29,880 bases of DNA from a virus. Shown here piece after piece: positions 16,222-24,158 of the stretch (position 1 is its first letter; every line of letters begins with the position of its first letter). Where the stretch lies: IMG/VR virus record IMGVR_UViG_3300017991_004700, positions 1 through 29,880 of that record; one strand, 5' to 3'. The notes beneath the pieces are model-generated. The model saw only the letters and a program-made list of their open reading frames with translations, was not told the DNA's origin and did not search any database. The position numbers and the translations under genes were made by a program.

Positions 16222-17328
16222 ATGGGCGATAGCGTTTTAGACAAGGTAAAGAAGTTTCGAGAAAGTCGGCCAAAGGGTCAGAATTTCAAAAAGCAAAGGG
16301 ACATTTTCTTCAAGTTTGAAGATGGCGACAACATCATTCGTCTGGTGGGAGAATTCTTGGAAGTAAAGACGCATTTTATTTCTCCAAACCATCAACGGGG
16401 TGATCGTGGCCTTTGCATTTCGGAAGCGTTCAAAGGAGAAGGCAGATTGCCAAAAATGATCAATTGCCCGAATTGGGACATTGAAAATGAAAAGGCAAAA
16501 GAGGAGAAAACGTGCCCTATTTGCAAGCTTTGGCGCGTTGCGAAAAACGCGCTCAAAGAAGCAGGACAAGAAATTGAACCGCAGGACAAGCAGTTTCTTG
16601 AAAACCTTGTAAGCGACGCAAGCGTTACCACGGCGTTGAAGTGGAACGTTATTGATCGTCGAAGCCCCAACGTTACAGAAGTTGATGATGCTGGCGTTGA
16701 AAAACAGGTTTTGGGGTACAAGGTTGCGAACATAGGAATGGAAGCGTGGAACGATGTTGACGGGATTTTCAAGCAGCTAAAAGTTGATATTAGTGACGCT
16801 AAAGAAGGCGTTGATATCAATATTATCAAAGGACACAACGGCGCTCGTGTTTGCTATTCTGCTGTTGCCGTTACACAGGGAATGAGCGTGAAACAAACGC
16901 CATTGACTGATGAAGAAAAGAAAATGACGCTTCATGACTTGCGTCGCATCGCGGGTCGCATGGTTGAACCTCAAAAAATCGTTGACGGTTTACATGATGA
17001 CTTGCGGGAAATTCTTGAAAGCGCAGAGGGAGAGACAACGCCTTCAAGCGAAGAAGCTCCCGCAAGTGAAAGCGCGGTTACGAGCGAACCAGAATCTCAG
17101 GAAGAAAGTACGCCGGAAGAAGAGAAAGAAAAGCCGGAGAAAAAGAGAATGCCGCCGCTGAGTGAAGGTTTTGGCGATGACTTTTCCGACGATAAAGAAA
17201 AGGACAAAGAAAAGCCGACTTGGGATTGTTTTGGAACGGTTGATGATCCAAGCCACGACGAGTGCGCAAAGTGTGACAGCCTTGCGGATTGCATCATTGA
17301 AGCAAAGAAACGCGCAAGCAAGGAATAA
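16222..17328 (+). CDS. T4 gp32-like single-stranded DNA-binding protein
   Basis: 368 residues that would coat ssDNA at the fork and in recombination. The opening 'FFKFEDGDNIIRLVGEFLEVKTHF' matches the gp32-type OB start. Zinc candidates are H51, C65, C82, C98 and C101 (NCP...CPIC), comparable to the H-C-C-C site inserted in the gp32 OB fold. Residues about 275-335 are a Glu/Ser/Pro/Lys-rich flexible region like the acidic tail that recruits partners in gp32. Unlike gp32, the end carries another Cys cluster (C336, C348, C351, C357, CFGTVDDPSHDEC type). AAAGGAG precedes ATG 16222, and a strong terminator follows the gene, so it may be highly expressed. Confidence 0.8.
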   Translation: MGDSVLDKVKKFRESRPKGQNFKKQRDIFFKFEDGDNIIRLVGEFLEVKTHFISPNHQRGDRGLCISEAFKGEGRLPKMINCPNWDIENEKAKEEKTCPICKLWRVAKNALKEAGQEIEPQDKQFLENLVSDASVTTALKWNVIDRRSPNVTEVDDAGVEKQVLGYKVANIGMEAWNDVDGIFKQLKVDISDAKEGVDINIIKGHNGARVCYSAVAVTQGMSVKQTPLTDEEKKMTLHDLRRIAGRMVEPQKIVDGLHDDLREILESAEGETTPSSEEAPASESAVTSEPESQEESTPEEEKEKPEKKRMPPLSEGFGDDFSDDKEKDKEKPTWDCFGTVDDPSHDECAKCDSLADCIIEAKKRASKE

Positions 17329-17336
17329 GGAAAACT

Positions 17337-17371
17337 GGGAAGGCTCAGTTTCTGAGCCTTCCCTTTTATTT
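17337..17371 (+). terminator. Rho-independent terminator after the SSB gene
   Basis: A perfect 12-bp stem (17337-17348 with 17352-17363, GGGAAGGCTCAG and its complement) with a TTT loop is followed by TTTTATTT. It separates the SSB gene from recA and may set their relative expression. Confidence 0.9.
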
Positions 17372-17384
17372 ATGGGAGGAAGGG

Positions 17385-18548
17385 ATGGCTAAGGACAAGG
17401 ATAAAAAGCGTGATAAAAAGCGCAGAGAACGCATCAAAAAACTTAAAGGCATCTGTGATAGTATCAACGGTGGTGATTTTGGGGGTGATAACAAAGACGC
17501 TGTTTTGTTCTTTGGCGACGAAGATATTGAATCTGGAATTGAGTGGCTCCCCACGGGCGCAAAGACGTTGGATTGGGCTTTGGGCGGTGGTTGGCCTATG
17601 GGCCGCGTTTGTGCAGTATACGGACCCGAGAGCGGTGGGAAATCGACCCTGTGTCTTCATGCAATTGCGGAGTTTCAAAAGAAATATACAGAGGATGAAG
17701 TCGCGATTGTTGATACTGAGTTCAGCTTTGACGTGGACTATGCAAAGAACCTTGGCGTAGATGTCGAGTTGCTTATGATTCACCAACCAGAGTCGGGCAA
17801 TCAGGCGATGAACGTAATTGATGAATTGATCGATAAAGGCACACGTCTGATTATTGTCGATAGTGTTGCAGCAATGACAACCGAAGCCGAATTGGAAGGT
17901 GATTATGGGGCTGCTCATGTCGCAACACAAGCACGGTTGATGTCGCAAAGTTTGAAACGATTGGTTGGAAAAGTAAACAGGTCAAAAAGTTTGATTTTAT
18001 TTACAAATCAGGTGCGAGAAAAGATTGGAGTCAAATGGGGGAAGAAAACGACAGAACCGGGCGGTCGTGCTTTGAAGTTTTACTCTTCTTGCCGCGTTGA
18101 GATTGTCGCAATTGGGAAAGACAAAGAAGGCGAAGAAGTAGTTTCAAACCGCATCAAGGCGACAGTAACAAAAAACAAAGTTGCGCCACCATTCCGCGTT
18201 GCCCAATTTGTAATAACGTTTGGACACGGGATTGATCAAATCGCTGCAATTCTTGACGATGCTATTAACAAGAAGATTGTTGTTAAAAAGGGAGCGTGGT
18301 TCAGCCTTGGAAAAGGCGGGAAACCGCTTGGTCAAGGGCGAGGCAAGGTGCTTGACTTGATGCGTGCAGATGAAAACATTTTGAAAGAAATAGTAGAAAA
18401 GGCCGCAGCTACAGAAGCCCCAAAAGAAAAGACAGAAGAAACTGATTCAGAGCAGCCAGAGAAAAAAGCCCGGAAGCTTCCTACAGTCCCTTTTGATGAT
18501 GAAAGTAATGATGATGAAGGAGAAGTCACCGTGGAGCCAGTTGAATGA
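17385..18548 (+). CDS. recA: RecA/UvsX-type recombinase
   Basis: 387 residues; the strand-exchange ATPase of homologous recombination. Walker A GPESGGKST (80-88), catalytic Glu in VDTEFSFD (E112), Walker B IIVDSVAAM (156-164), and the loop NQVREKIGVKWG (208-219) followed by TEPGGRALKFYSS, as in RecA proteins. E. coli RecA has GPESSGKTT, so the match to bacterial RecA is close and stronger than to T4 UvsX. The N-terminus is a Lys/Arg-rich 20-residue extension. The C-terminal 45 residues are acidic, as in cellular RecA. GGGAGGAAGGG precedes the ATG. It overlaps the FEN gene by four bases. Confidence 0.9.
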   Translation: MAKDKDKKRDKKRRERIKKLKGICDSINGGDFGGDNKDAVLFFGDEDIESGIEWLPTGAKTLDWALGGGWPMGRVCAVYGPESGGKSTLCLHAIAEFQKKYTEDEVAIVDTEFSFDVDYAKNLGVDVELLMIHQPESGNQAMNVIDELIDKGTRLIIVDSVAAMTTEAELEGDYGAAHVATQARLMSQSLKRLVGKVNRSKSLILFTNQVREKIGVKWGKKTTEPGGRALKFYSSCRVEIVAIGKDKEGEEVVSNRIKATVTKNKVAPPFRVAQFVITFGHGIDQIAAILDDAINKKIVVKKGAWFSLGKGGKPLGQGRGKVLDLMRADENILKEIVEKAAATEAPKEKTEETDSEQPEKKARKLPTVPFDDESNDDEGEVTVEPVE

Positions 18549-19435
18549 ATCTACTTTTGATTGATGGAAATAATCTTGCCTTTCGAGTTCATTGGACGCA
18601 CAAAAAACTAACATCAAAAGGCGTCCCAGTTTCTTTGCTCTATGGATTTTTCAGAAGCTTGGTTGCTTTGCGGAAAAAGTTTCCAAACTATTTTCCTGTT
18701 GTAGCTTGGGATGGCGGATATGATCGGCGGTTAGCTGAATCAAAAATAGCAGTTGAAGAAGGTTTGATCCCTTCCGAATACAAGGCCAATCGAAAACGGG
18801 AACCAGACGAAGCACTGCCGCCGGATATTCAATGTATGTTTGAACAGCTGCCCGTGCTGAAGGAAGGTTTGAAATTTGCACGAGTAATGCAGGTTACGAG
18901 GAAAGGCGTTGAAGCCGATGATATTATTTATACGTACGCAAAATACAATGATGAAAACGGCGGACTGAATGTTATTGTGACTTCTGATCAAGATTACTAT
19001 CAAGTGCTTTCTGAAAACACTCACGTCTATGACGCAATGAAAACTAATTATTGGACGCGCAAGGTTTTCATTGAAAACTTTGGATTTGAACCAGCGCTTT
19101 GGGTTGACGTAGGGGCGCTTGCTGGCGACAGTTCTGATAACATTCACGGAGTGCCCGGCGTTGGGGAAAAGTGGGCTGTAAAGTTTGTGAAGGAATATGG
19201 AGATGTTGATTGCGTCTTAAGTGGTTTGAGTTGCAAAGAGAAGCGCAAGAAAAAAGAACAGGCCGTTTTGGACAACGAAAAACGGTTGCGCGTTGCTCGG
19301 TCGTTGAAGAAAATGGATAAGATTGACGCGTTACCGGGTTTGAAATGTGCGCCACGGAAAGCTGAGCCGTTGCTTCAATGGTTTGATCAATTCAGGTTTG
19401 AAACGTTGAAGCCTGATGCGTGGAGATTACTATGA
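18545..19435 (+). CDS. FEN-type 5'-3' exonuclease (T4 RNase H/T5 D15/Pol I exo-like)
   Basis: 296 residues that would remove RNA primers and flaps from lagging-strand fragments. Metal-binding acidic positions are present in order: LLIDGNN (D7), EADDIIY (E123, D125, D126), SDQDYYQV (D148, D150), and GDSSDNIHGVPGVGEK (D195, D198), the last being the helix-hairpin-helix of Pol I 5' nuclease domains. No polymerase domain follows, so it is a stand-alone nuclease as in T4 and T5. Length is normal. Its final codons overlap the next gene by four bases (ATGA). The phage-encoded polymerase at the window end is DnaE-type and lacks this activity, which explains a separate nuclease. Confidence 0.85.
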   Translation: MNLLLIDGNNLAFRVHWTHKKLTSKGVPVSLLYGFFRSLVALRKKFPNYFPVVAWDGGYDRRLAESKIAVEEGLIPSEYKANRKREPDEALPPDIQCMFEQLPVLKEGLKFARVMQVTRKGVEADDIIYTYAKYNDENGGLNVIVTSDQDYYQVLSENTHVYDAMKTNYWTRKVFIENFGFEPALWVDVGALAGDSSDNIHGVPGVGEKWAVKFVKEYGDVDCVLSGLSCKEKRKKKEQAVLDNEKRLRVARSLKKMDKIDALPGLKCAPRKAEPLLQWFDQFRFETLKPDAWRLL

Positions 19436-19983
19436 CGGATGTTCGTTTAGGTATCATCGGGTCAGCAGGAACGGGTAAGTCAGGGCTTGGTTTGAGCGTT
19501 GCAAAAAAGTTGGATATTCAATTTCTTGCAGCAAAAGACATTACACGCCCTATTCTTGAGAAAAAAGGTTATGATTGGTCCAGTGAAATTTTTGTCGAAA
19601 AATTCTTAGCTTTGGAAGTATGTCAAAAGGAAATCCTTGCAAAGACAGTAGAGACACAAAGCGAGTATTCGTCGTTTGTTACAGATAGAACAAGTATCGA
19701 CCTTGCAGCATACGCAATTCTTGAATTGCAAAAAGAAGTCGAGATAGTAGACGAGATAATTAACGCATGTCGTTCTCACGCAAATACTTACACACATTTG
19801 ATTTTTTGTCCGTGGGGGATTGTACCAATTGAAGACAATAAAGTAAGGACTATAAATCCGTGGTATCAGTTTGCAGTACATAGCGTTATGATGGGAATCT
19901 TGATGGAATGGGACGTCCCTTTCAAGATTGTAAGCGGGACAGGGACCAGCCGCATCGATGATGTTTTGAGTTACGTCTCTTAA
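19432..19983 (+). CDS. P-loop ATPase/kinase-like protein (AAA_28/NadR-like)
   Basis: About 183 residues from ATG 19432, which overlaps the FEN stop; an in-frame start at 19420 adds four residues. Walker A is GSAGTGKSGL near the N-terminus, and a DRTSIDLAAYAI stretch follows the D-R-T/S-x-x-D motif of the AAA_28/NadR-type nucleoside or nucleotide kinase-like family. A later strand 'THLIFCPWGIVPIED' and C-terminal NPWYQFAVHS helix also fit. Phosphorylation of a nucleoside or nucleotide would supply dNTPs, but the substrate cannot be read from the sequence. It closes this operon and is followed by a terminator. Confidence 0.6.
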   Translation: MTDVRLGIIGSAGTGKSGLGLSVAKKLDIQFLAAKDITRPILEKKGYDWSSEIFVEKFLALEVCQKEILAKTVETQSEYSSFVTDRTSIDLAAYAILELQKEVEIVDEIINACRSHANTYTHLIFCPWGIVPIEDNKVRTINPWYQFAVHSVMMGILMEWDVPFKIVSGTGTSRIDDVLSYVS

Positions 19984-20010
19984 CTTAATACAATAATTTT
20001 TTTATATTTG

Positions 20011-20046
20011 CCTTTTTATAGAGACATTCTGTAAAAGGGTTTTTTT
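20011..20046 (+). terminator. Probable rho-independent terminator
   Basis: CCTTTT-T-ATAGA (20011-20022) pairs with TCTGTAAAAGG (about 20028-20038) through a short loop, with one bulge and a G-U pair, followed by seven T residues from 20040. It ends the recA-FEN-ATPase operon ahead of the gene at 20080. The stem is AU-rich, so strength is moderate. Confidence 0.6.
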
Positions 20047-20079
20047 ATGTATTCGACGAACGCTAAAGGAGATTGAGAA

Positions 20080-20535
20080 ATGGATCGTATAAAGCTGGCT
20101 CGCGAGCTTGTCAAAATTGCAAAGCGACTTGTGTCTATTCCGATGGCCGTCGTTGATGCGAATCCATCTCAACTCAGAAGCATTCGTGACAAGATTCAAA
20201 GCGCGTTTCATTTGGGATCAGCAAAAATAGTTGATGAGTGGTATGGAACCGTCGTGAGTGAAAGAAACGTTAAAGAGCAGCGTGGTGTTTTGAAAAAAGG
20301 ACCAGACCATAACAAGTACTATTACGTAGTTGTTTTTGACGATATGGAAAGAAGCGAGCACTACGTCACAGCCGCAAGTTGGGGGCGTATTGGAAAGAAA
20401 TACATCTCCGGACAACATCGTCAATCAATTCTGTATAAAGGCCCAGACAAACGTGACGCAATTGCTGCGGCAAATAAAAAGATTAACGCCAAGAGAAAAT
20501 ACAAAAAGACCAAGTTTATGCCTTGGGGTTTTTAA
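20080..20535 (+). CDS. Small WGR-domain-like protein
   Basis: 151 residues. The C-terminal two-thirds match the WGR pattern: 'NKYYYVVVFDDMERSEHYVTAASWGRIGKKYISGQ' with the Trp-Gly-Arg signature, then 'GPDKRDAIAAANKKINAKRKYKK', the usual helix ending in a K-x-x-G-Y-like basic patch. WGR domains bind nucleic acid, for example in PARPs and with DNA ligases; free-standing small ones occur in bacteria and phages. The first 20 residues form an amphipathic helix (IKLARELVKIAKRLV) that recurs at the start of the aldo-keto reductase at 22777. AAAGGAG lies upstream of the ATG. Exact role unknown. Confidence 0.6.
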   Translation: MDRIKLARELVKIAKRLVSIPMAVVDANPSQLRSIRDKIQSAFHLGSAKIVDEWYGTVVSERNVKEQRGVLKKGPDHNKYYYVVVFDDMERSEHYVTAASWGRIGKKYISGQHRQSILYKGPDKRDAIAAANKKINAKRKYKKTKFMPWGF

Positions 20536-20903
20536 TGCGGCGAAGATTATTACAACCATTGCGAATGCAACGCGATTATGGTCTGCCGGAAGACGCAGAT
20601 GAAGATGATGTTTTGTGCAACACTTTGGATGCAGAAATTCATCAGAAAATTGCAGACCCAAAGCATGAAACGAGAATTGCGAAATCTGTTTTTGAATCCT
20701 TTTTCTCAGAACGGATTGTAAAGACAAAACGCGAGGTTAGGATTATAGCTGGAAAAGGAAAGAACATCAAGGAAGCTTTTTACAACGCTCTCGCAAACGA
20801 CGAGGACGAATACGGAATCGATGGCGGCTGGAACGCTATCCAAAGAGTCTTCCAAACTAAAAAGCGGATTGGCAAATGGATGTTCAAAGTAGAATTTGAA
20901 TGA
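20535..20903 (+). CDS. Hypothetical protein
   Basis: 122 residues from ATG 20535, in TAATG overlap with the preceding gene; a TTG start at 20523 would only add a leader. Charged, with an Asp/Glu-rich stretch near the N-terminus (EDADEDD) and a basic C-terminal half ending KRIGKWMFKVEFE. No family is recognised and no motif is visible. It is translated with the WGR-like gene by position. Confidence 0.6.
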   Translation: MRRRLLQPLRMQRDYGLPEDADEDDVLCNTLDAEIHQKIADPKHETRIAKSVFESFFSERIVKTKREVRIIAGKGKNIKEAFYNALANDEDEYGIDGGWNAIQRVFQTKKRIGKWMFKVEFE

Positions 20904-20912
20904 GGTATTACG

Positions 20913-21335
20913 ATGTCAAGAAGGATGAGAGCGCAGTGGGAAAAGAAGCCAGAGGGTTGGAATAAAGAAAGCATGAAAAAGTATTGGGAAACCCTTACGG
21001 GCGATGTAAAGCACAAAGTTACAAAGTGTATCAAGAAAATAGAAGAATCGGATTCAGGAATTACTGATGCCGGTGCATTTTGTGCTTCTCTTGCGGATAA
21101 GATTGAGGGAACGGCTTGGCGTCATGAACCCCGCAAAAAAAGGACGAAAAAAGCCATGGAAAAAACAGCCATGAAAATCGCATTCGAGAGGATTGTCGAT
21201 GAGTGTCCTGATTGCATGATGACAGCAAATGCAATGGAAGAAGTTTGCAAATCTTGTGCAGAGAAAATGCGCAAGAACAACATAAAAGCGATTAAAGCTT
21301 CTGCCGTTCTTGATGCACTCAGAATTGCTGAATAA
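20913..21335 (+). CDS. Conserved-type small protein with CxxC pair
   Basis: 140 residues. The first half has the order W-N-K-E-S-x-K-K-x-W-x-x-L-T, KHKVTKCIKKIEES, then AFCASLADKIEGTAWRHE. I have an impression of having seen this arrangement in proteins of large phages and some giant viruses but cannot name the family. The second half contains CPDC and CKSC separated by ten residues (CPDC-x10-CKSC), a likely zinc ribbon, and a basic C-terminal helix. The product may contact DNA or protein. GAGGTATTACG precedes the ATG. Function unknown. Confidence 0.55.
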   Translation: MSRRMRAQWEKKPEGWNKESMKKYWETLTGDVKHKVTKCIKKIEESDSGITDAGAFCASLADKIEGTAWRHEPRKKRTKKAMEKTAMKIAFERIVDECPDCMMTANAMEEVCKSCAEKMRKNNIKAIKASAVLDALRIAE

Positions 21336-21364
21336 TCCACCGTCTTTTTTGGCGGAGAATATAA

Positions 21365-22780
21365 ATGGAAAAGAATCTTTGGGAACGTAAAGGTATCATC
21401 GGCGGTCATGAAATCAAGCCTGATGACAATATTGATTCTGCCAATAAGGAGAATATGAAAATGGCAAAGGACAAGAAAGACTTAAAGCTTGATCCGAATT
21501 TTGGAGACGAATCGCAGGAGCAAAATATGCCAAAGAGCGAAGAAAAACCAACGGAGGAAATTGTAGAAGCGCCAGCAGCAGGACTGTTTGTTCCAAATAT
21601 TCCAATGCCTGTAACGGCAGAGGAAAGCAAGGAAATAATTAAGGACCAGTGCGAAGTAGCGTTCAAGATTGCTTTTGTTGGTGCAGGTCAAGCTGGCGCG
21701 AGGATGGTTGAAGCGTTCTACAAACTTGGTTATCGCCGCGTTTGTGCTGTAAACACAACCAGTCAAGACCTTGTTGCAATTGATATCCCAGATGAAAACA
21801 AGTTTGTTATGGACATTGGGGAAGGCGGCGCAGGCAAGGAACCAGAGAAGGGCGAACAGGCAGTCAAAAAGCATTATGAGAACGTTTATGATCTGATGCG
21901 TCGGAGTTTTGGAAAAGACTTCGAACGGATTATTGTTTGTATCGGCGCTGGGGGAGGAACGGGTAGTGGATCAATTGAAACATTGATCGATATTGCTCAC
22001 GACATTGCAGAGTCTTTCAAACTGGAAGGCGGACCGGAACAGGTACCGGCTGTTGGCGCGTTGGTTTCAATGCCGATGTCCAATGAGAGTCAGAAAGTAA
22101 ACGCTAACGCTTCAAAAGTTCTTGAGGTTCTTTTTGGACGTGTTGGAAAAGACAAAGGTGGAAGATTGTCTCAAAGGACGATGTCGCCATTGATAGTTGT
22201 CGACAATGACAGAATCAGCAAACTATATCCGGGGTTGCCAGTTACGCAGTTTTGGAGCGTCGCAAATCAAAGCATCAGTGGGCTATTCCACTTGTTTAAC
22301 AACATTGCGGCTGCGAAAGGCGAAAATACAATTGCGACGTTTGACCGTGCAGATTTCGCAGATGTCCTCAAGAGTGGCGTAATTACATTTGGAGCAACAC
22401 CATTGATCAAATGGCAGAACGAAACGGATATCAGTTTTGCAATCAGAGAGAATTTGAAGCATAACATTCTTGTTGCTGATATTGATTTAGGCTCTGCGGC
22501 TGTTGCAGCAGGCGTTGTAATTGGCAAGGACAAAATTTTGAATTCTGTCCCGCAAGATTATTTGAACCATGGATTTGAAATGCTTGGACGGATCATGAAA
22601 ACAAATAGCGTTGTCCATCGTGGAATCTATAAGTTGGGAGAAGCGATGGATAACGTAAAAGAACAGCCGGATTTAGTCGTTTACACAGCATTTGGAGAAC
22701 TCGGAAAGCCAGACGCAAGAATGGAAGAAATTCAACGTCTTGGCGCAGTCGATCAACAAAACAGAATGCGTTTGAGATGA
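21365..22780 (+). CDS. FtsZ/tubulin-like GTPase
   Basis: 471 residues. The nucleotide-binding half starts at residue 100 with FKIAFVGAGQAGARMVEAFYKLG, the tubulin/FtsZ opening. The tubulin signature is intact at 196-203 (GGGTGSGS, in IIVCIGAGGGTGSGSI). A T7 loop-like stretch, FDRADFADVLKSG (326-338), keeps the acidic residues (D327, D330, D333) that complete the GTPase site of the next subunit, resembling FtsZ NVDFADV. The C-terminal half follows the activation-domain layout. Residues 1-95 are an unusual charged N-terminal extension. A second start with AAGGAG upstream exists at 21461. Phage tubulins such as PhuZ form filaments that position DNA or capsids. It overlaps the aldo-keto reductase gene by four bases. 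Confidence 0.8.
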   Translation: MEKNLWERKGIIGGHEIKPDDNIDSANKENMKMAKDKKDLKLDPNFGDESQEQNMPKSEEKPTEEIVEAPAAGLFVPNIPMPVTAEESKEIIKDQCEVAFKIAFVGAGQAGARMVEAFYKLGYRRVCAVNTTSQDLVAIDIPDENKFVMDIGEGGAGKEPEKGEQAVKKHYENVYDLMRRSFGKDFERIIVCIGAGGGTGSGSIETLIDIAHDIAESFKLEGGPEQVPAVGALVSMPMSNESQKVNANASKVLEVLFGRVGKDKGGRLSQRTMSPLIVVDNDRISKLYPGLPVTQFWSVANQSISGLFHLFNNIAAAKGENTIATFDRADFADVLKSGVITFGATPLIKWQNETDISFAIRENLKHNILVADIDLGSAAVAAGVVIGKDKILNSVPQDYLNHGFEMLGRIMKTNSVVHRGIYKLGEAMDNVKEQPDLVVYTAFGELGKPDARMEEIQRLGAVDQQNRMRLR

Positions 22781-23730
22781 GCAAACTTACAAAAGAACTT
22801 GTCCGCATTGCAAATGAAATACTTGGGCCAGAAATGCCCAAGCGCCCATTTGGGAAAACTGGATTTGATGTTGGGATTTTCTCATTGGGCGGTCAAGGTT
22901 CTTTGGAAACTCAAGGTGGCGAGAAAAATTGCCGCGATATTATTAGACGCGCGTTTGATTTGGGGATCAATTATTTCGACACAGCACCGGCTTACGGGCC
23001 GTCGCAAAAGTTTTATGGTGAGGTGATTCCTGATTTCAGAGACGAGATTTTTCTCGCGACAAAAACAAACGAGCGCACAAGAGATAAGTCGCTTGAGCAA
23101 CTTGAAGATTCATTGAAGACGCTCAAAACAGATTACATTGATCTTTGGCAGATTCATAACATTGGAAACATCGACGAAGTAAATCAAGTCACTGCAAAAG
23201 ACGGTTCATTAAAAGCTTTGATTGAGATGCGCGAACAAGGCGTTGTGAAGCATCTTGGAATTACTGGGCATTCGCATCCAGAGCCATTGCTTGAATTGAT
23301 GAGTCGATTTGATTTTGATTCGGTACTTTGCCCTTGTAATCCTGCGGATGCGGCAATGGGCGATTCTTTTGAAGAAATGCTTATTCCAAAAGCAGACAGT
23401 CGCGGGATGGGCATTGTTGGAATGAAAGTATTTGCCCAAGGACGTATTTTTCATCCTGAAAGCGTTACAACTCCGTGGGAGACCGTTTCGTTCGCTTTGT
23501 CTCAACCAGTCAGTACGATCATCGTAGGGCACGACACGCCGGAACAACTTGAAGAAAATGTAGCTATTGCAAAAGCGTTTCACAAATTAAGCGATAAACA
23601 ACAAAAGGAAATTATAGGCAGGGCGTCAGATCATAAAGAACGGGGAGCTTTTTTCCGTAAAGAGTTTGGTGGTTATGATTCAGGGAAGAAATTCAAACGG
23701 CTCATGGTTCAAAGGCGAGGGAGGCTATAA
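22777..23730 (+). CDS. Aldo-keto reductase
   Basis: 317 residues, an NAD(P)H-dependent (beta/alpha)8 oxidoreductase. The catalytic tetrad is complete: D68 and Y73 in FDTAPAYGPS, K96 in FLATKTN, H127 in WQIHN. Other family segments are TLKTDYIDLWQIH, GVVKHLGITGHS and the cofactor-side stretch near the end, STIIVGHDTPEQLEENVAIA. Residues 1-20 (SKLTKELVRIANEIL) precede the usual RPFGKTG start and resemble the N-terminus of the WGR-like protein at 20080. The substrate is unknown. The gene overlaps the tubulin-like gene and the next small gene (TAATG), so it is an integral part of this operon rather than a recent stray insertion. Confidence 0.85.
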   Translation: MSKLTKELVRIANEILGPEMPKRPFGKTGFDVGIFSLGGQGSLETQGGEKNCRDIIRRAFDLGINYFDTAPAYGPSQKFYGEVIPDFRDEIFLATKTNERTRDKSLEQLEDSLKTLKTDYIDLWQIHNIGNIDEVNQVTAKDGSLKALIEMREQGVVKHLGITGHSHPEPLLELMSRFDFDSVLCPCNPADAAMGDSFEEMLIPKADSRGMGIVGMKVFAQGRIFHPESVTTPWETVSFALSQPVSTIIVGHDTPEQLEENVAIAKAFHKLSDKQQKEIIGRASDHKERGAFFRKEFGGYDSGKKFKRLMVQRRGRL

Positions 23731-24149
23731 TGGCTGCTAATACCAGACTTGAATTTGAATTTGATGACAAAGAATATTACTTGCAAGACGCACCAGCGCA
23801 AGCAAGTCGTGATTGGTACACTCCCGGAAAAGCTGCGCCAGCGACAATCAATGAGTCACAGAAGTTGGAACAAAATTGGCCGCGTGAATTTCCCGTGAAG
23901 ACAGGCGTTCCGGCAGTTGACAATGCAGGCTTGGGACATGGCTTGGAACACATCCGTGTTGAAAAGACAGATCGTCAGATCGTTTGTGATCAAACAATTC
24001 CATCGATGGTTCCATTTACGCATGGAACGCAAGTGCGCAGTGAAACGGGTCCGGGTTATTCTGGAACATACGTCTACACAAAAACAGATACGCAAAACAA
24101 CGACGGCGAACAAGAGCGCAAAACAGGCGCGGAGCGCATTTACATTTAA
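23730..24149 (+). CDS. Hypothetical protein
   Basis: 139 residues. Acidic N-terminus with Asp, Phe and Tyr (FEFDDKEYYLQD), then Pro/Gly-rich, low-helix stretches with Thr and Gln, ending in a basic segment. No signal peptide, membrane segment or family motif. GGGAGG precedes the start, which overlaps the reductase stop. It may be a particle or accessory protein, but nothing in the sequence decides this. Confidence 0.55.
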   Translation: MAANTRLEFEFDDKEYYLQDAPAQASRDWYTPGKAAPATINESQKLEQNWPREFPVKTGVPAVDNAGLGHGLEHIRVEKTDRQIVCDQTIPSMVPFTHGTQVRSETGPGYSGTYVYTKTDTQNNDGEQERKTGAERIYI

Positions 24150-24158
24150 GGGTGATCT

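Noticed and set aside
23726-23731. TATAAT at the end of the aldo-keto reductase gene as a promoter
   Set aside because: It overlaps the TAATG stop/start junction and a GGGAGG ribosome binding site, has no -35 and no dyad, and is explained by coding and coupling constraints.
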